Below, piece by piece: positions 5,506 through 11,449 of a DNA stretch of 11,449 nucleotides. The notes under the pieces are model-generated. The model was not told where the DNA came from. It saw only the letters and a program-made list of their open reading frames with translations, and searched no databases. Position 1 is the stretch's first letter. Every line of letters begins with the position of its first letter. Both the position numbers and the translations under genes were made by a program. The stretch lies in NCBI GenBank assembly GCA_937897315.1, contig CALCNS010000280.1:1-11449 (forward strand), written 5' to 3'. The stretch is from an uncultured Bacillota bacterium (GTDB lineage Bacteria > Bacillota > JAAYKD01).

Positions 5506-6822
5506 ATGAAACACTCCAAAGAAGAACTCAAAAAAATTGCTTGTGCAGCGATTGACCAAAATCGTGACGCGATTATTGCTTTAGGCGACTCTATTTTAGT
5601 AGAACCCGAATTAGGATACAAGGAGTTTAAGACTGCAGACAAGGTCAAGAAACTCTTTGAACAATTAGGGTATCCCTATCGTAGTGAAGTAGCGATTACC
5701 GGCGTCGTAGCAGAACGCAAGGGAAAAGAATCCAAAATGAAGGTCGCTATTATGGGAGAATTAGATGCGGTCATCGTTCGTGATCATCCTTACGTTTGTG
5801 AAGAAACCGGTGCCGCTCATGCGTGCGGACATAACTGCATGATTGCTTCCTTAGCCGGCGTTGCCTATGCACTAAAAGGCACGGGTATTATGGAAGAACT
5901 CTCGGGTGATATTGTTCTCATGGCCGTTCCTGCAGAAGAATATGTAGAACTCGGTTATCGCAATAGTTTACGCGAAGCCGGCAAGATTCATTTCTTAGGT
6001 GGGAAACAAGAATTCATTCGTTTAGGTGAATTCGATGGAATCGATGCCATGATTATGCAACACACCACTAGTACTACCGGCAAAGTTAAGGCCTTAACAC
6101 GTAATTTTAGTAATGGATTTACCGGGAAACTGGTCCGCTACATTGGTAAAGAAGCGCACTCCGGCGGAGCTCCTCATATGGGTATCAATGCCTTGAATGC
6201 GGCTCAAATTGGTCTCATGGCTGTTCATGCTCAACGTGAAACCTTTAAAGACGAAGATCACATTCGTGTTCATCCCATCATTACAAAAGGTGGAGACCTA
6301 GTCAATGTAGTTCCAGCCGATGTCAGAATCGAAACCTATGTTCGTGGTAGCAATGTTCCGGCTATTTTAGATGCCAGCTTCAAAGTCAATCGAGCTTTCA
6401 AAGCCGGTGGCGATGCGGTCGGTGCACAAACCGTCATTACAGAACTACCTGGTTATTTACCCAGTTGTTTCGATGAGAAACTAACCGATGTGATGCATGC
6501 TAATTTGGTTGCATTGCTCGGTGAAGAAGCCGTTTTACGTGAAGGTCCCAGTGGTGGTGGTTCCACCGACGCATCTGATGTAGCACACTTGATACCAACG
6601 CAACACATTTATATGGGCGGCTCGGTAGGTGGAGCACACAGTAAGGAATTTATGATCGCTGACAAAGAACTGGCCTATATCAATGCTGCCAAAGCCTTGA
6701 TTTGCACCGCCATAGATATGTTAGCGGATGGAGCAGAATTGGGTCTGGATATAAAGAACAATTTCAAAGCTCCCATGACAAAAGAAGAATATTTAACCAA
6801 ATGGGGTCATCTAAATTCTTAA
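5506..6822 (+). CDS. M20 family metallo-amidohydrolase/peptidase
   Basis: Predicted cytosolic di-metal hydrolase that cleaves an amide bond, 438 residues, the usual size for the M20D (HipO/AbgB-like) group. Visible signatures are GELDAV (84-89), the metal-binding HACGHN (105-110; Cys107 and His109), the catalytic pair PAEE (Glu144/145), MQHTTS with another likely His ligand, a dimerisation (lid) domain in the middle third, GGGSTDASDV, and the C-terminal GGAHSKEF with the last metal-binding His. The common HACGHD is HACGHN here. The ATG at 5506 is six bases after AGGAGG; the TTG just before it is not needed. Two membrane protein genes follow on the same strand, pointing to import and hydrolysis of an N-acylated or peptide-like compound. 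The substrate is unknown; aminobenzoyl-glutamate, hippurate-like or indole conjugates are only family precedents. Confidence 0.88.
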   Translation: MKHSKEELKKIACAAIDQNRDAIIALGDSILVEPELGYKEFKTADKVKKLFEQLGYPYRSEVAITGVVAERKGKESKMKVAIMGELDAVIVRDHPYVCEETGAAHACGHNCMIASLAGVAYALKGTGIMEELSGDIVLMAVPAEEYVELGYRNSLREAGKIHFLGGKQEFIRLGEFDGIDAMIMQHTTSTTGKVKALTRNFSNGFTGKLVRYIGKEAHSGGAPHMGINALNAAQIGLMAVHAQRETFKDEDHIRVHPIITKGGDLVNVVPADVRIETYVRGSNVPAILDASFKVNRAFKAGGDAVGAQTVITELPGYLPSCFDEKLTDVMHANLVALLGEEAVLREGPSGGGSTDASDVAHLIPTQHIYMGGSVGGAHSKEFMIADKELAYINAAKALICTAIDMLADGAELGLDIKNNFKAPMTKEEYLTKWGHLNS

Positions 6823-6831
6823 TTTTTTTAG

Positions 6832-6847
6832 CTGAATAATGATTCAG
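6832..6847 (+). repeat. Small hairpin between amidohydrolase and DUF3100 genes
   Basis: CTGAAT-AATG-ATTCAG is a perfect 6-bp inverted repeat in the 54-base gap. It has no downstream T-tract (the T run is upstream), so it is not a terminator. It may affect mRNA processing or relative expression of the enzyme and transporter genes. Confidence 0.35.
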
Positions 6848-6876
6848 TAACTAATCGTATAGGAGGAAACAATAGC

Positions 6877-7710
6877 ATGAAGCATTTTAACCTCAAAGAC
6901 TGGAAAGTCCATTTAATGTGTATTGTCATTGTTGTTATCGCAGAGTTAATCGGTAACTTCAAATATGCCAACGGTCTCTTAAGTTTTACATTATTCCCCA
7001 TGCTTTACGCCTTGGTAATTGGCGCTATCTTCTTTGGTGTGAAGATCATTGATCAAAAAATGATGGAAACTGCATCCCCTTACATTGGGATTAGCGTTAC
7101 CCTTTTAACCGTAAAAGTGGGCTCCACCATTGGCCCGAACCTTGAACAAGTTATCAAAGCCGGTCCTGCACTTTTATTACAAGAATTAGGAAACCTAGGA
7201 CCAATTCTGTTCTCTATGCCCATTGCCATCTTTGTGTTTAATATGGGTCGTGAAGCCGTAGGAGCTTGTTTCTCCATTTCCCGTGAAGGTTCCTTAGCCG
7301 TTATCGGTGACCTCTATGGTCTCGATTCTGCTGAAGGCCGCGGTGTTATGGGTGCTTATGTTACCGGAACCTTATTAGGCACCATTTTCAATAGCTTAAT
7401 GTCATCTGCTGCTTTAGCATCGGGCTTGTTCCATCCTTTCTCTCTTGCCATGGCTTGCGGAACCGGTTCAGCTTCGATGATGACCGCAGCTTTAGCACCA
7501 CTGGTTGAGAAATTCGCTGCTCAACCTGAAATGGTAACCCAAATGCAAGCGTATGCGGCAGGTAGCCAAATTTTAACTGGTGTTGATGGTCTCTACATTA
7601 ACTTATTCGTAGCAATTCCCTTTACCAACTGGTTCTACAAAAAGTTAAAACGTATGAGAAACCCAAATATCACCGAAGCCGAGCTATTACCTGTTAAAAA
7701 AGTGAAATAG
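6877..7710 (+). CDS. DUF3100 family integral membrane protein, probable transporter subunit
   Basis: Inner-membrane protein of 277 residues, recognised as DUF3100-like from its N-terminal W-x-V-H-L-x-x-I-V-V-I-A-E-L-I-G segment and overall composition. Hydrophobic segments are at about 11-28, 34-57, 66-86, 91-123 (probably two), 157-210 (two) and 236-255. The central region 124-205 (F-S-I-S-R-E-G-S, then a Gly/Ala/Ser-rich stretch ending in A-C-G-T-G-S-A-S-M-M-T-A-A) resembles substrate-path regions of permeases of the LrgB/KdgT type; this is my impression, not a demonstrated homology. The C-terminus is basic and cytosolic (KKVK). AGGAGG lies before the ATG. It follows the amidohydrolase gene by 54 bases and precedes the partner membrane protein by 16. 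The family has no established function that I know of. Confidence 0.75.
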   Translation: MKHFNLKDWKVHLMCIVIVVIAELIGNFKYANGLLSFTLFPMLYALVIGAIFFGVKIIDQKMMETASPYIGISVTLLTVKVGSTIGPNLEQVIKAGPALLLQELGNLGPILFSMPIAIFVFNMGREAVGACFSISREGSLAVIGDLYGLDSAEGRGVMGAYVTGTLLGTIFNSLMSSAALASGLFHPFSLAMACGTGSASMMTAALAPLVEKFAAQPEMVTQMQAYAAGSQILTGVDGLYINLFVAIPFTNWFYKKLKRMRNPNITEAELLPVKKVK

Positions 7711-7726
7711 GTAGGAGGAAAACATC

Positions 7727-8236
7727 ATGGAAAAATGGGCAACTCGAATAAAGGTCCTGTTCTTTGCCGCTTTATTTGCTTCCTTAGGAAACACAATAAA
7801 CACCTGGGTAACACATAACAGATCTGCTACACCGGCAAAAGTCATTATTTATATGCCTTGGGACGTTTGGCCAGCATTGGCTTTAATGGTCGCTATTTGT
7901 ATGCTTGGCCTCGTCATCACCGATTGGGTAGAGAAAAAATGGCCAAAAGCTGATTTACCAAGTATTCTTTTCATCTCAATGATTGCTATTATTGTAGGGT
8001 TACCGGGAGTTTCTCCTTTAGCCAACTTCATGAAAGTTGAATTTGCTAAAATTGGTTTGCTGCCTCTTTGCACCCCGATTCTTTCTTATGCCGGTATTTC
8101 AATTGGCAAAGACCTACCTGCTTTTAAGAAGCAGGGTATAGCCATTGTCACCGTAGCATTATTCACATTCATTGGTACCTTCATTGCTTCTGCTATTATA
8201 GCTGAAATCGCTTTACGGGCAACCGGACAAATCTAA
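7727..8236 (+). CDS. Small integral membrane protein, partner of the DUF3100 protein
   Basis: 169 residues with about five hydrophobic segments: roughly 9-29, 45-66, 77-103, 105-128 and 138-164. It has no family motif I recognise. The ATG follows AGGAGG by eight bases, and the gene is only 16 bases after the DUF3100 gene, so translation is closely linked. A two-component membrane unit, like the LrgA/LrgB arrangement of a small and a larger subunit, is a reasonable inference. The residues GLPGVSPLANF and CTPILSYAGISIGKDL contain helix-breaking Gly/Pro pairs typical of transporters. It is the last gene of the operon and is followed directly by a strong terminator. Confidence 0.7.
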   Translation: MEKWATRIKVLFFAALFASLGNTINTWVTHNRSATPAKVIIYMPWDVWPALALMVAICMLGLVITDWVEKKWPKADLPSILFISMIAIIVGLPGVSPLANFMKVEFAKIGLLPLCTPILSYAGISIGKDLPAFKKQGIAIVTVALFTFIGTFIASAIIAEIALRATGQI

Positions 8237-8250
8237 TTATACCTTTGTTT

Positions 8251-8288
8251 AAAAAACGAGCCGCTTCACCAGAAGCAGCTCGTTTTTT
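8251..8288. terminator. Bidirectional rho-independent terminator
   Basis: AAAAAACGAGC, C, GCTTC, loop ACCA, GAAGC, A, GCTCGTTTTTT: a long stem with one C-A mismatch, an A-tract before and a T-tract after. It works on both strands. It ends the amidohydrolase-transporter operon on the plus strand and the hydrolase-small membrane protein operon on the minus strand, whose last stop codon touches it. Confidence 0.92.
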
Positions 8289-8451
8289 ATCTTCCTAAAA
8301 TTAAAAACCCGAAAAAGAAAATTCCCGCACCCATGAGAGCTCCCATGACTGAGCTAAAATTCATTCCAGTTCGTAGTGCCGCAACTAATGCCAAGCCTAC
8401 AGTATAAATTCCCAATCCCATAATGCTCAAGCCGGGTAAGTATTTTTTCAT
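8287..8451 (-). CDS. Small 54-residue, two-helix membrane protein
   Basis: This short frame begins MKKYLPGLSIMGLGIYTVGL and ends FGFLILGR. It has two hydrophobic helices (about 6-26 and 34-51) joined by a short RTGMNF turn, with a positive N-terminus. A GAGG ribosome binding site lies eight bases before the ATG. The start is 18 bases after the alpha/beta hydrolase stop, and the TAA sits at the edge of the terminator. Clean placement between a stop, a ribosome binding site and a terminator supports a real gene. The function is unknown. Its Gly/Ala-rich helices resemble small hypothetical membrane proteins common in Bacillota. Confidence 0.75.
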   Translation of the reverse strand: MKKYLPGLSIMGLGIYTVGLALVAALRTGMNFSSVMGALMGAGIFFFGFLILGR

Positions 8452-8469
8452 CGTTCTATCCTCATGGTG

Positions 8470-9399
8470 CTATATTTTTGTCACATATTGCTGCAAAAAT
8501 TTGACCTTTTTTGGAATGTATTCATCCCGTGCTACCCAAGAGGCTGCATTGTGAGAAGCATTCTCCACAATCCAAATTTCTTTTGGAGCATTGCACGCTT
8601 GTATCATTTCTTGAGCTGCTGAAAGGAGTACAAATTTATCTTGAGCCCCATGGATGAAGAAAGTAGGCGTCGTTGATTTTTTTACCGCCTCTATGGGAGT
8701 TATTTCATCAAATGTATAGTGGCAGATTAATTTACACCATTGTTCAATAGCCCACATATGAATTTGTTTCAAGTATTGCGAAGGGAAATGGACCATCCCG
8801 GAAATGAGCCCACGTAATGACGCAAAAGAGCTATCACTAATCAGAGCTTTCACTGATTTAGGGAAGTTGCCTTCTCCACTTAAAGACAATATGGCAGCTG
8901 CTCCAATGGACGAGCCATCGAGTACAAATTCGAGCTCGGAACCACTGAGCTTTTGAAGATGATTCAACCAAGCAATAATATCATATCTGTCGCTAATTCC
9001 CATACCAATGTACTTACCTTGACTTTTGCCATGGGAACGGAGATCCGGAAGAAAGACCGAATATCCTAATTGGGCATACTCGAATCCTTCACGCATTTTC
9101 ATTTCAGCTTCATCCTGCCAACCATGTAGGAGGATGATTGTGACCGGGTTCTTTGTCGGTAGATAATATCCATGAAGTTTATACCCTTGATGAACAATAT
9201 CTAACTCTTGGGGATTTAGTTTTTTAAAATTCTCTATTCCCTGCCAATAATGTTGTGCTTTAGCCATACTTGCTTCCGGTATTTTTTCGATTATCAGTTT
9301 GCGCCGAGGGTTTTGAAATAAAGTCTGAAAAATCTGATAGGAAAATAATAACAAAACGAACAAAAAACCAGCGACCACAATAGCAGGCAAATACTCCAT
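8470..9399 (-). CDS. Membrane-anchored alpha/beta hydrolase
   Basis: 309 residues, similar in size and layout to B. subtilis YqkD-type serine hydrolases. A single N-terminal transmembrane helix (about 6-28) is followed by a basic PRRK stop-transfer, suggesting either an extracytoplasmic or an anchored cytosolic catalytic domain. The fold signatures are complete: LLHGWQDE (91-98, oxyanion region), PDLRSHGKS (118-126), nucleophile elbow G-S-S-I-G with Ser164, and the likely acid Asp254 (HGAQDKF) and catalytic His283 (NASHNAA). Ester or amide hydrolysis is expected; the substrate is not predictable. AGAGGT lies seven bases before the ATG. The 54-residue membrane protein gene follows and the pair has its own promoter. 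Confidence 0.88.
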   Translation of the reverse strand: MEYLPAIVVAGFLFVLLLFSYQIFQTLFQNPRRKLIIEKIPEASMAKAQHYWQGIENFKKLNPQELDIVHQGYKLHGYYLPTKNPVTIILLHGWQDEAEMKMREGFEYAQLGYSVFLPDLRSHGKSQGKYIGMGISDRYDIIAWLNHLQKLSGSELEFVLDGSSIGAAAILSLSGEGNFPKSVKALISDSSFASLRGLISGMVHFPSQYLKQIHMWAIEQWCKLICHYTFDEITPIEAVKKSTTPTFFIHGAQDKFVLLSAAQEMIQACNAPKEIWIVENASHNAASWVARDEYIPKKVKFLQQYVTKI

Positions 9400-9431
9400 G
9401 GATAGTACCTCTTTCTCAGTTGGTTTTCATC

Positions 9432-9460
9432 ATTATAACACGAATATTGGCTGTTATCCA
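9432..9460 (-). promoter_or_regulatory. Promoter of the alpha/beta hydrolase operon
   Basis: On the minus strand, TATAAT (9437-9432) is preceded by TGT, a consensus extended -10. The -35 is TGGATA (9460-9455) at 17 bases, four of six matches. It lies about 30 bases before the start codon. Confidence 0.65.
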
Positions 9461-9504
9461 GCAAATCCTTTTTGTGCTGCTACCTTTTATAAATAAACTC
9501 AAAC

Positions 9505-9532
9505 TTGACTTCGTGCATTTTGTGGATATAAT
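9505..9532 (+). promoter_or_regulatory. Promoter of the YczE-like gene
   Basis: TTGACT (9505-9510), a 16-base spacer and a perfect TATAAT (9527-9532). Transcription should start near 9539, leaving a leader of about 33 bases. The gene is divergent from the alpha/beta hydrolase, with about 45 bases between the two -35 boxes. Confidence 0.75.
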
Positions 9533-9571
9533 CATAGGAGAAACATATTCTTAACCTTGAAAGGACTCTTT

Positions 9572-10216
9572 ATGAAACATTTTTTACTAAGATTACCACG
9601 CCTTTTTTTAGGGCTCTTTCTGTATGCTTTGGGAATTTACGTTACAATTCGTGCGAACATTGGCTATGCTCCTTGGGATGTCTTCCACACCGGCTTATCT
9701 AAGGCTACAGGGATGACTTTGGGAATGTCTTCCATCATCACGGGGGTGGTCATTGGCATTTTTGCTGTGTTGCTGGGTGAGAAGATTGGTTTAGGAACTC
9801 TGGCTAATATGGTGGTAGTAGGTGTTTTTATCGACGTGTTAATGACCTGGAACCCGACTCCGGTAAACCAAAACTTTTGGTTTGGTATTCCCATGATGAT
9901 TGTGGGTTTATACATCATTGCTTTTGCCACTTACTTTTACATTGGAACCGGGTTCGGTGCAGGCCCTCGCGATAGCCTCATGGTTGCGCTAACTCGCAAA
10001 ACGAAATTACCGGTTGGGTTATGTCGTGGAACGATAGAAGTTATCACCTTACTCACCGGTTGGTATTTAGGAGGTCCTGTCGGTTTAGGCACGGTGCTCT
10101 CTGCTTTTGGTTCAGGATTTTGTGTGCAAACAACTTTCAAGCTCATGCGGTTCGATATCACTTCTGTGAAACATGAAACTTTGGCAGATACTTGGCGCTT
10201 AATGCGCACAACGTAG
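9572..10216 (+). CDS. YczE/YitT-type integral membrane protein
   Basis: 214 residues, five to six predicted membrane helices. The early segment L-Y-A-L-G-I-Y-V-T-I-R-A-N-I-G-Y-A-P-W-D-V-F-H and the later G-T-G-F-G-A-G-P-R-D-S-L-M are hallmarks of the YczE/YyaS/YitT membrane family; the two halves look like an internal duplication. B. subtilis YczE has been linked to surfactin and other lipopeptide production by an unknown mechanism, but no such genes are here. The ATG at 9572 lies six bases after AAAGGA; a TTG at 9557 would precede that site and is rejected. It is a single-gene unit with its own promoter and terminator. Confidence 0.85.
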   Translation: MKHFLLRLPRLFLGLFLYALGIYVTIRANIGYAPWDVFHTGLSKATGMTLGMSSIITGVVIGIFAVLLGEKIGLGTLANMVVVGVFIDVLMTWNPTPVNQNFWFGIPMMIVGLYIIAFATYFYIGTGFGAGPRDSLMVALTRKTKLPVGLCRGTIEVITLLTGWYLGGPVGLGTVLSAFGSGFCVQTTFKLMRFDITSVKHETLADTWRLMRTT

Positions 10217-10240
10217 CATCTTCATAAAAACTTAAGAATT

Positions 10241-10269
10241 CAGGAAGGGCTTTCGCTCTTCCTGTTTTT
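10241..10269 (+). terminator. Rho-independent terminator after the YczE-like gene
   Basis: CAGGAAGGGC, loop TTTC, GCTCTTCCTG form a 10-bp stem with one G-U pair, directly followed by TTTTT. Confidence 0.9.
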
Positions 10270-10329
10270 GTCATTTCGTGATACGATAGATGGTACGATT
10301 AATTAGCTCTCAAAGGAAGGATATGTCAC

Positions 10330-11449
10330 ATGTTACAAATAAAAGAGATTCACAAGCAATATATTAGCGGTGAATTTATCCAAAATGCGTTAGCAGGGGT
10401 TAGCTTAACGTTTCGCGATAGTGAGTTTGTTGCTGTTCTTGGCCCGAGTGGCTCGGGTAAAACCACGCTGTTAAATATTATTGGAGGCTTGGATCGCTAC
10501 GACAGGGGTGATTTAATCATCAATGGCGTATCCACCTGCAAATACTCCGACCGTGATTGGGATTCTTATCGGAACCATACCATAGGTTTTGTCTTTCAGA
10601 GTTATAATTTAATTCCTCATCAGTCGGTATTGTCAAACGTTGAATTAGCCCTCACGATATCGGGAATACCAAGGGCAGAACGTTTGGAGCGGGCAAAGCA
10701 AGCATTACACCAAGTGGGTTTAGCGGAGCATATTCACAAACGTCCGAACCAACTTTCGGGTGGACAAATGCAACGTGTGGCTATCGCTCGAGCACTCGTA
10801 AACAATCCAGACATTCTGTTAGCGGATGAACCTACCGGTGCACTCGATAGTGAAACCAGTCAGCAAGTTATGGCTTTGTTAAAAGAAGTAGCCCAAAATC
10901 GGCTAGTTATCATGGTCACCCACAACAGCGAGTTGGCAGAGACCTATGCCAATAGAATTATCCGTTTACAAGACGGGCTCACCGTCAGTGATACGAACGC
11001 TCCTGAACTACCTGATATATCTTCTACAGCAGAACACAGAAATCTAGGACGTTCCTCCATGTCTTTTATTACAGCCCTAAACTTAAGTTTCAACAATCTA
11101 AGAACCAAGTTGGGACGCACCTTATTAACGGCCTTTGCCGGGTCAATAGGAATTATTGGCATCGCTCTAATACTATCTCTATCTACAGGGGTCAGCCAGT
11201 ATATCGATGATGTTCAAAAAGAGACCATGGTCTCCTACCCCATCAGCATCGATGCAGAGTCTATTGATATAGCAGCGATTATGGCCCAACGTCGAGAAAC
11301 CGTGCGTAATCGTCTAGGGGGTGATGTGCAAACCGCTTCCCCCGAAGGAATTCTCATGGATTCTTCGGATTTAAACATTGAAAGCGGCAACCGTTTTAGC
11401 ACAACAGAAAATAATTTAACTCGCTTCAAGCAATATCTGGACAATCCCG
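10330..11449 (+). CDS. ABC transporter, fused ATPase and MacB/FtsX-like permease (C-terminus beyond window)
   Basis: The frame runs from the ATG at 10330 to the window edge without a stop (373 codons visible). The N-terminal ATPase is of the LolD/MacB type: Walker A GPSGSGKT (38-45), Q-loop FQSYNLIPH (89-97), signature LSGGQ (142-146), Walker [13 protein letters not shown] (162-173), and H-loop His198. A linker (about 218-245) leads to a first membrane helix (about 264-284) beginning [12 protein letters not shown], typical of FtsX/MacB permeases, and then an extracytoplasmic domain that is cut off. Such fused proteins export peptides, antibiotics or lipoproteins, or act as mechanical transducers. 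GGAAGG lies nine bases before the ATG. The upstream terminator makes it the first gene of its unit; a weak extended -10 (TGGTACGAT, 10291-10299) may be its promoter. Confidence 0.88.
   Translation, partial: MLQIKEIHKQYISGEFIQNALAGVSLTFRDSEFVAVLGPSGSGKTTLLNIIGGLDRYDRGDLIINGVSTCKYSDRDWDSYRNHTIGFVFQSYNLIPHQSVLSNVELALTISGIPRAERLERAKQALHQVGLAEHIHKRPNQLSGGQMQRVAIARALVNNPDILLADEPTGALDSETSQQVMALLKEVAQNRLVIMVTHNSELAETYANRIIRLQDGLTVSDTNAPELPDISSTAEHRNLGRSSMSFITALNLSFNNLRTKLGRTLLTAFAGSIGIIGIALILSLSTGVSQYIDDVQKETMVSYPISIDAESIDIAAIMAQRRETVRNRLGGDVQTASPEGILMDSSDLNIESGNRFSTTENNLTRFKQYLDNP

Noticed and set aside
10944..11444. Minus-strand frames of about 70 codons at the right end
   Set aside because: They are antisense to the fused ABC transporter gene, whose ATPase motifs are unambiguous.
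1..11449. CRISPR arrays, insertion sequences, tRNA or rRNA genes
   Set aside because: I looked for regularly spaced repeats, transposase motifs and conserved RNA segments and saw none.

Overview
The window looks like the chromosome of an anaerobic, Gram-positive-type bacterium (Bacillota, probably a respiring clostridial lineage). This rests on strong AGGAGG-type ribosome binding sites before nearly every gene, sigma-A-like TTGACA/TATAAT promoters, a lipobox-anchored surface protein, a YczE-type membrane protein, and the absence of outer-membrane genes. The species assignment is inference; nothing in the window identifies it directly.

Left part (1-2324, minus strand): a two-gene operon for a redox module outside the membrane. 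The first gene (2187-1273) encodes a lipoprotein with two tandem rhodanese domains, each with an apparently intact catalytic cysteine. The second (1236 to beyond position 1) encodes a multihaem c-type cytochrome with ten CxxCH motifs in view. Its frame is interrupted by one UGA at 990-988 and is otherwise open to the window edge. Exactly where a bacterial SECIS is expected there is a perfect 7-bp hairpin with a GGA tip (974-958). The best reading is a selenocysteine-containing multihaem cytochrome, partnered with a persulfide-handling lipoprotein. A promoter lies upstream, and its -35 box overlaps a Crp/Fnr-type palindrome, TTGAC-N4-GTCAA. This is the most notable content of the window.

Centre-left (2451-5012): a HAD phosphatase gene and a membrane diguanylate cyclase gene form a plus-strand pair. 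They converge on a minus-strand gene of the YgbA family (nitrosative-stress-associated), which has its own good promoter. Positions 5013-5505 are a long intergenic region, A+T-rich on the left and with small hairpins on the right, separating ygbA from the divergent operon that follows.

Centre-right (5506-8288): an M20 metallo-amidohydrolase, a DUF3100 membrane protein and a second small membrane protein form a tight operon ending in a strong bidirectional terminator. It looks like an uptake-and-hydrolysis unit for an unknown amide or peptide-like conjugate. On the other strand, a membrane-anchored alpha/beta hydrolase is followed by a 54-residue membrane protein gene (8451-8287) and ends in the same terminator.

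Right part (9400-11449): divergent promoters serve the hydrolase and a YczE/YitT-like membrane protein, which ends in its own terminator. The last gene, cut by the window edge, encodes an ABC transporter with ATPase and MacB/FtsX-like permease fused in one chain.
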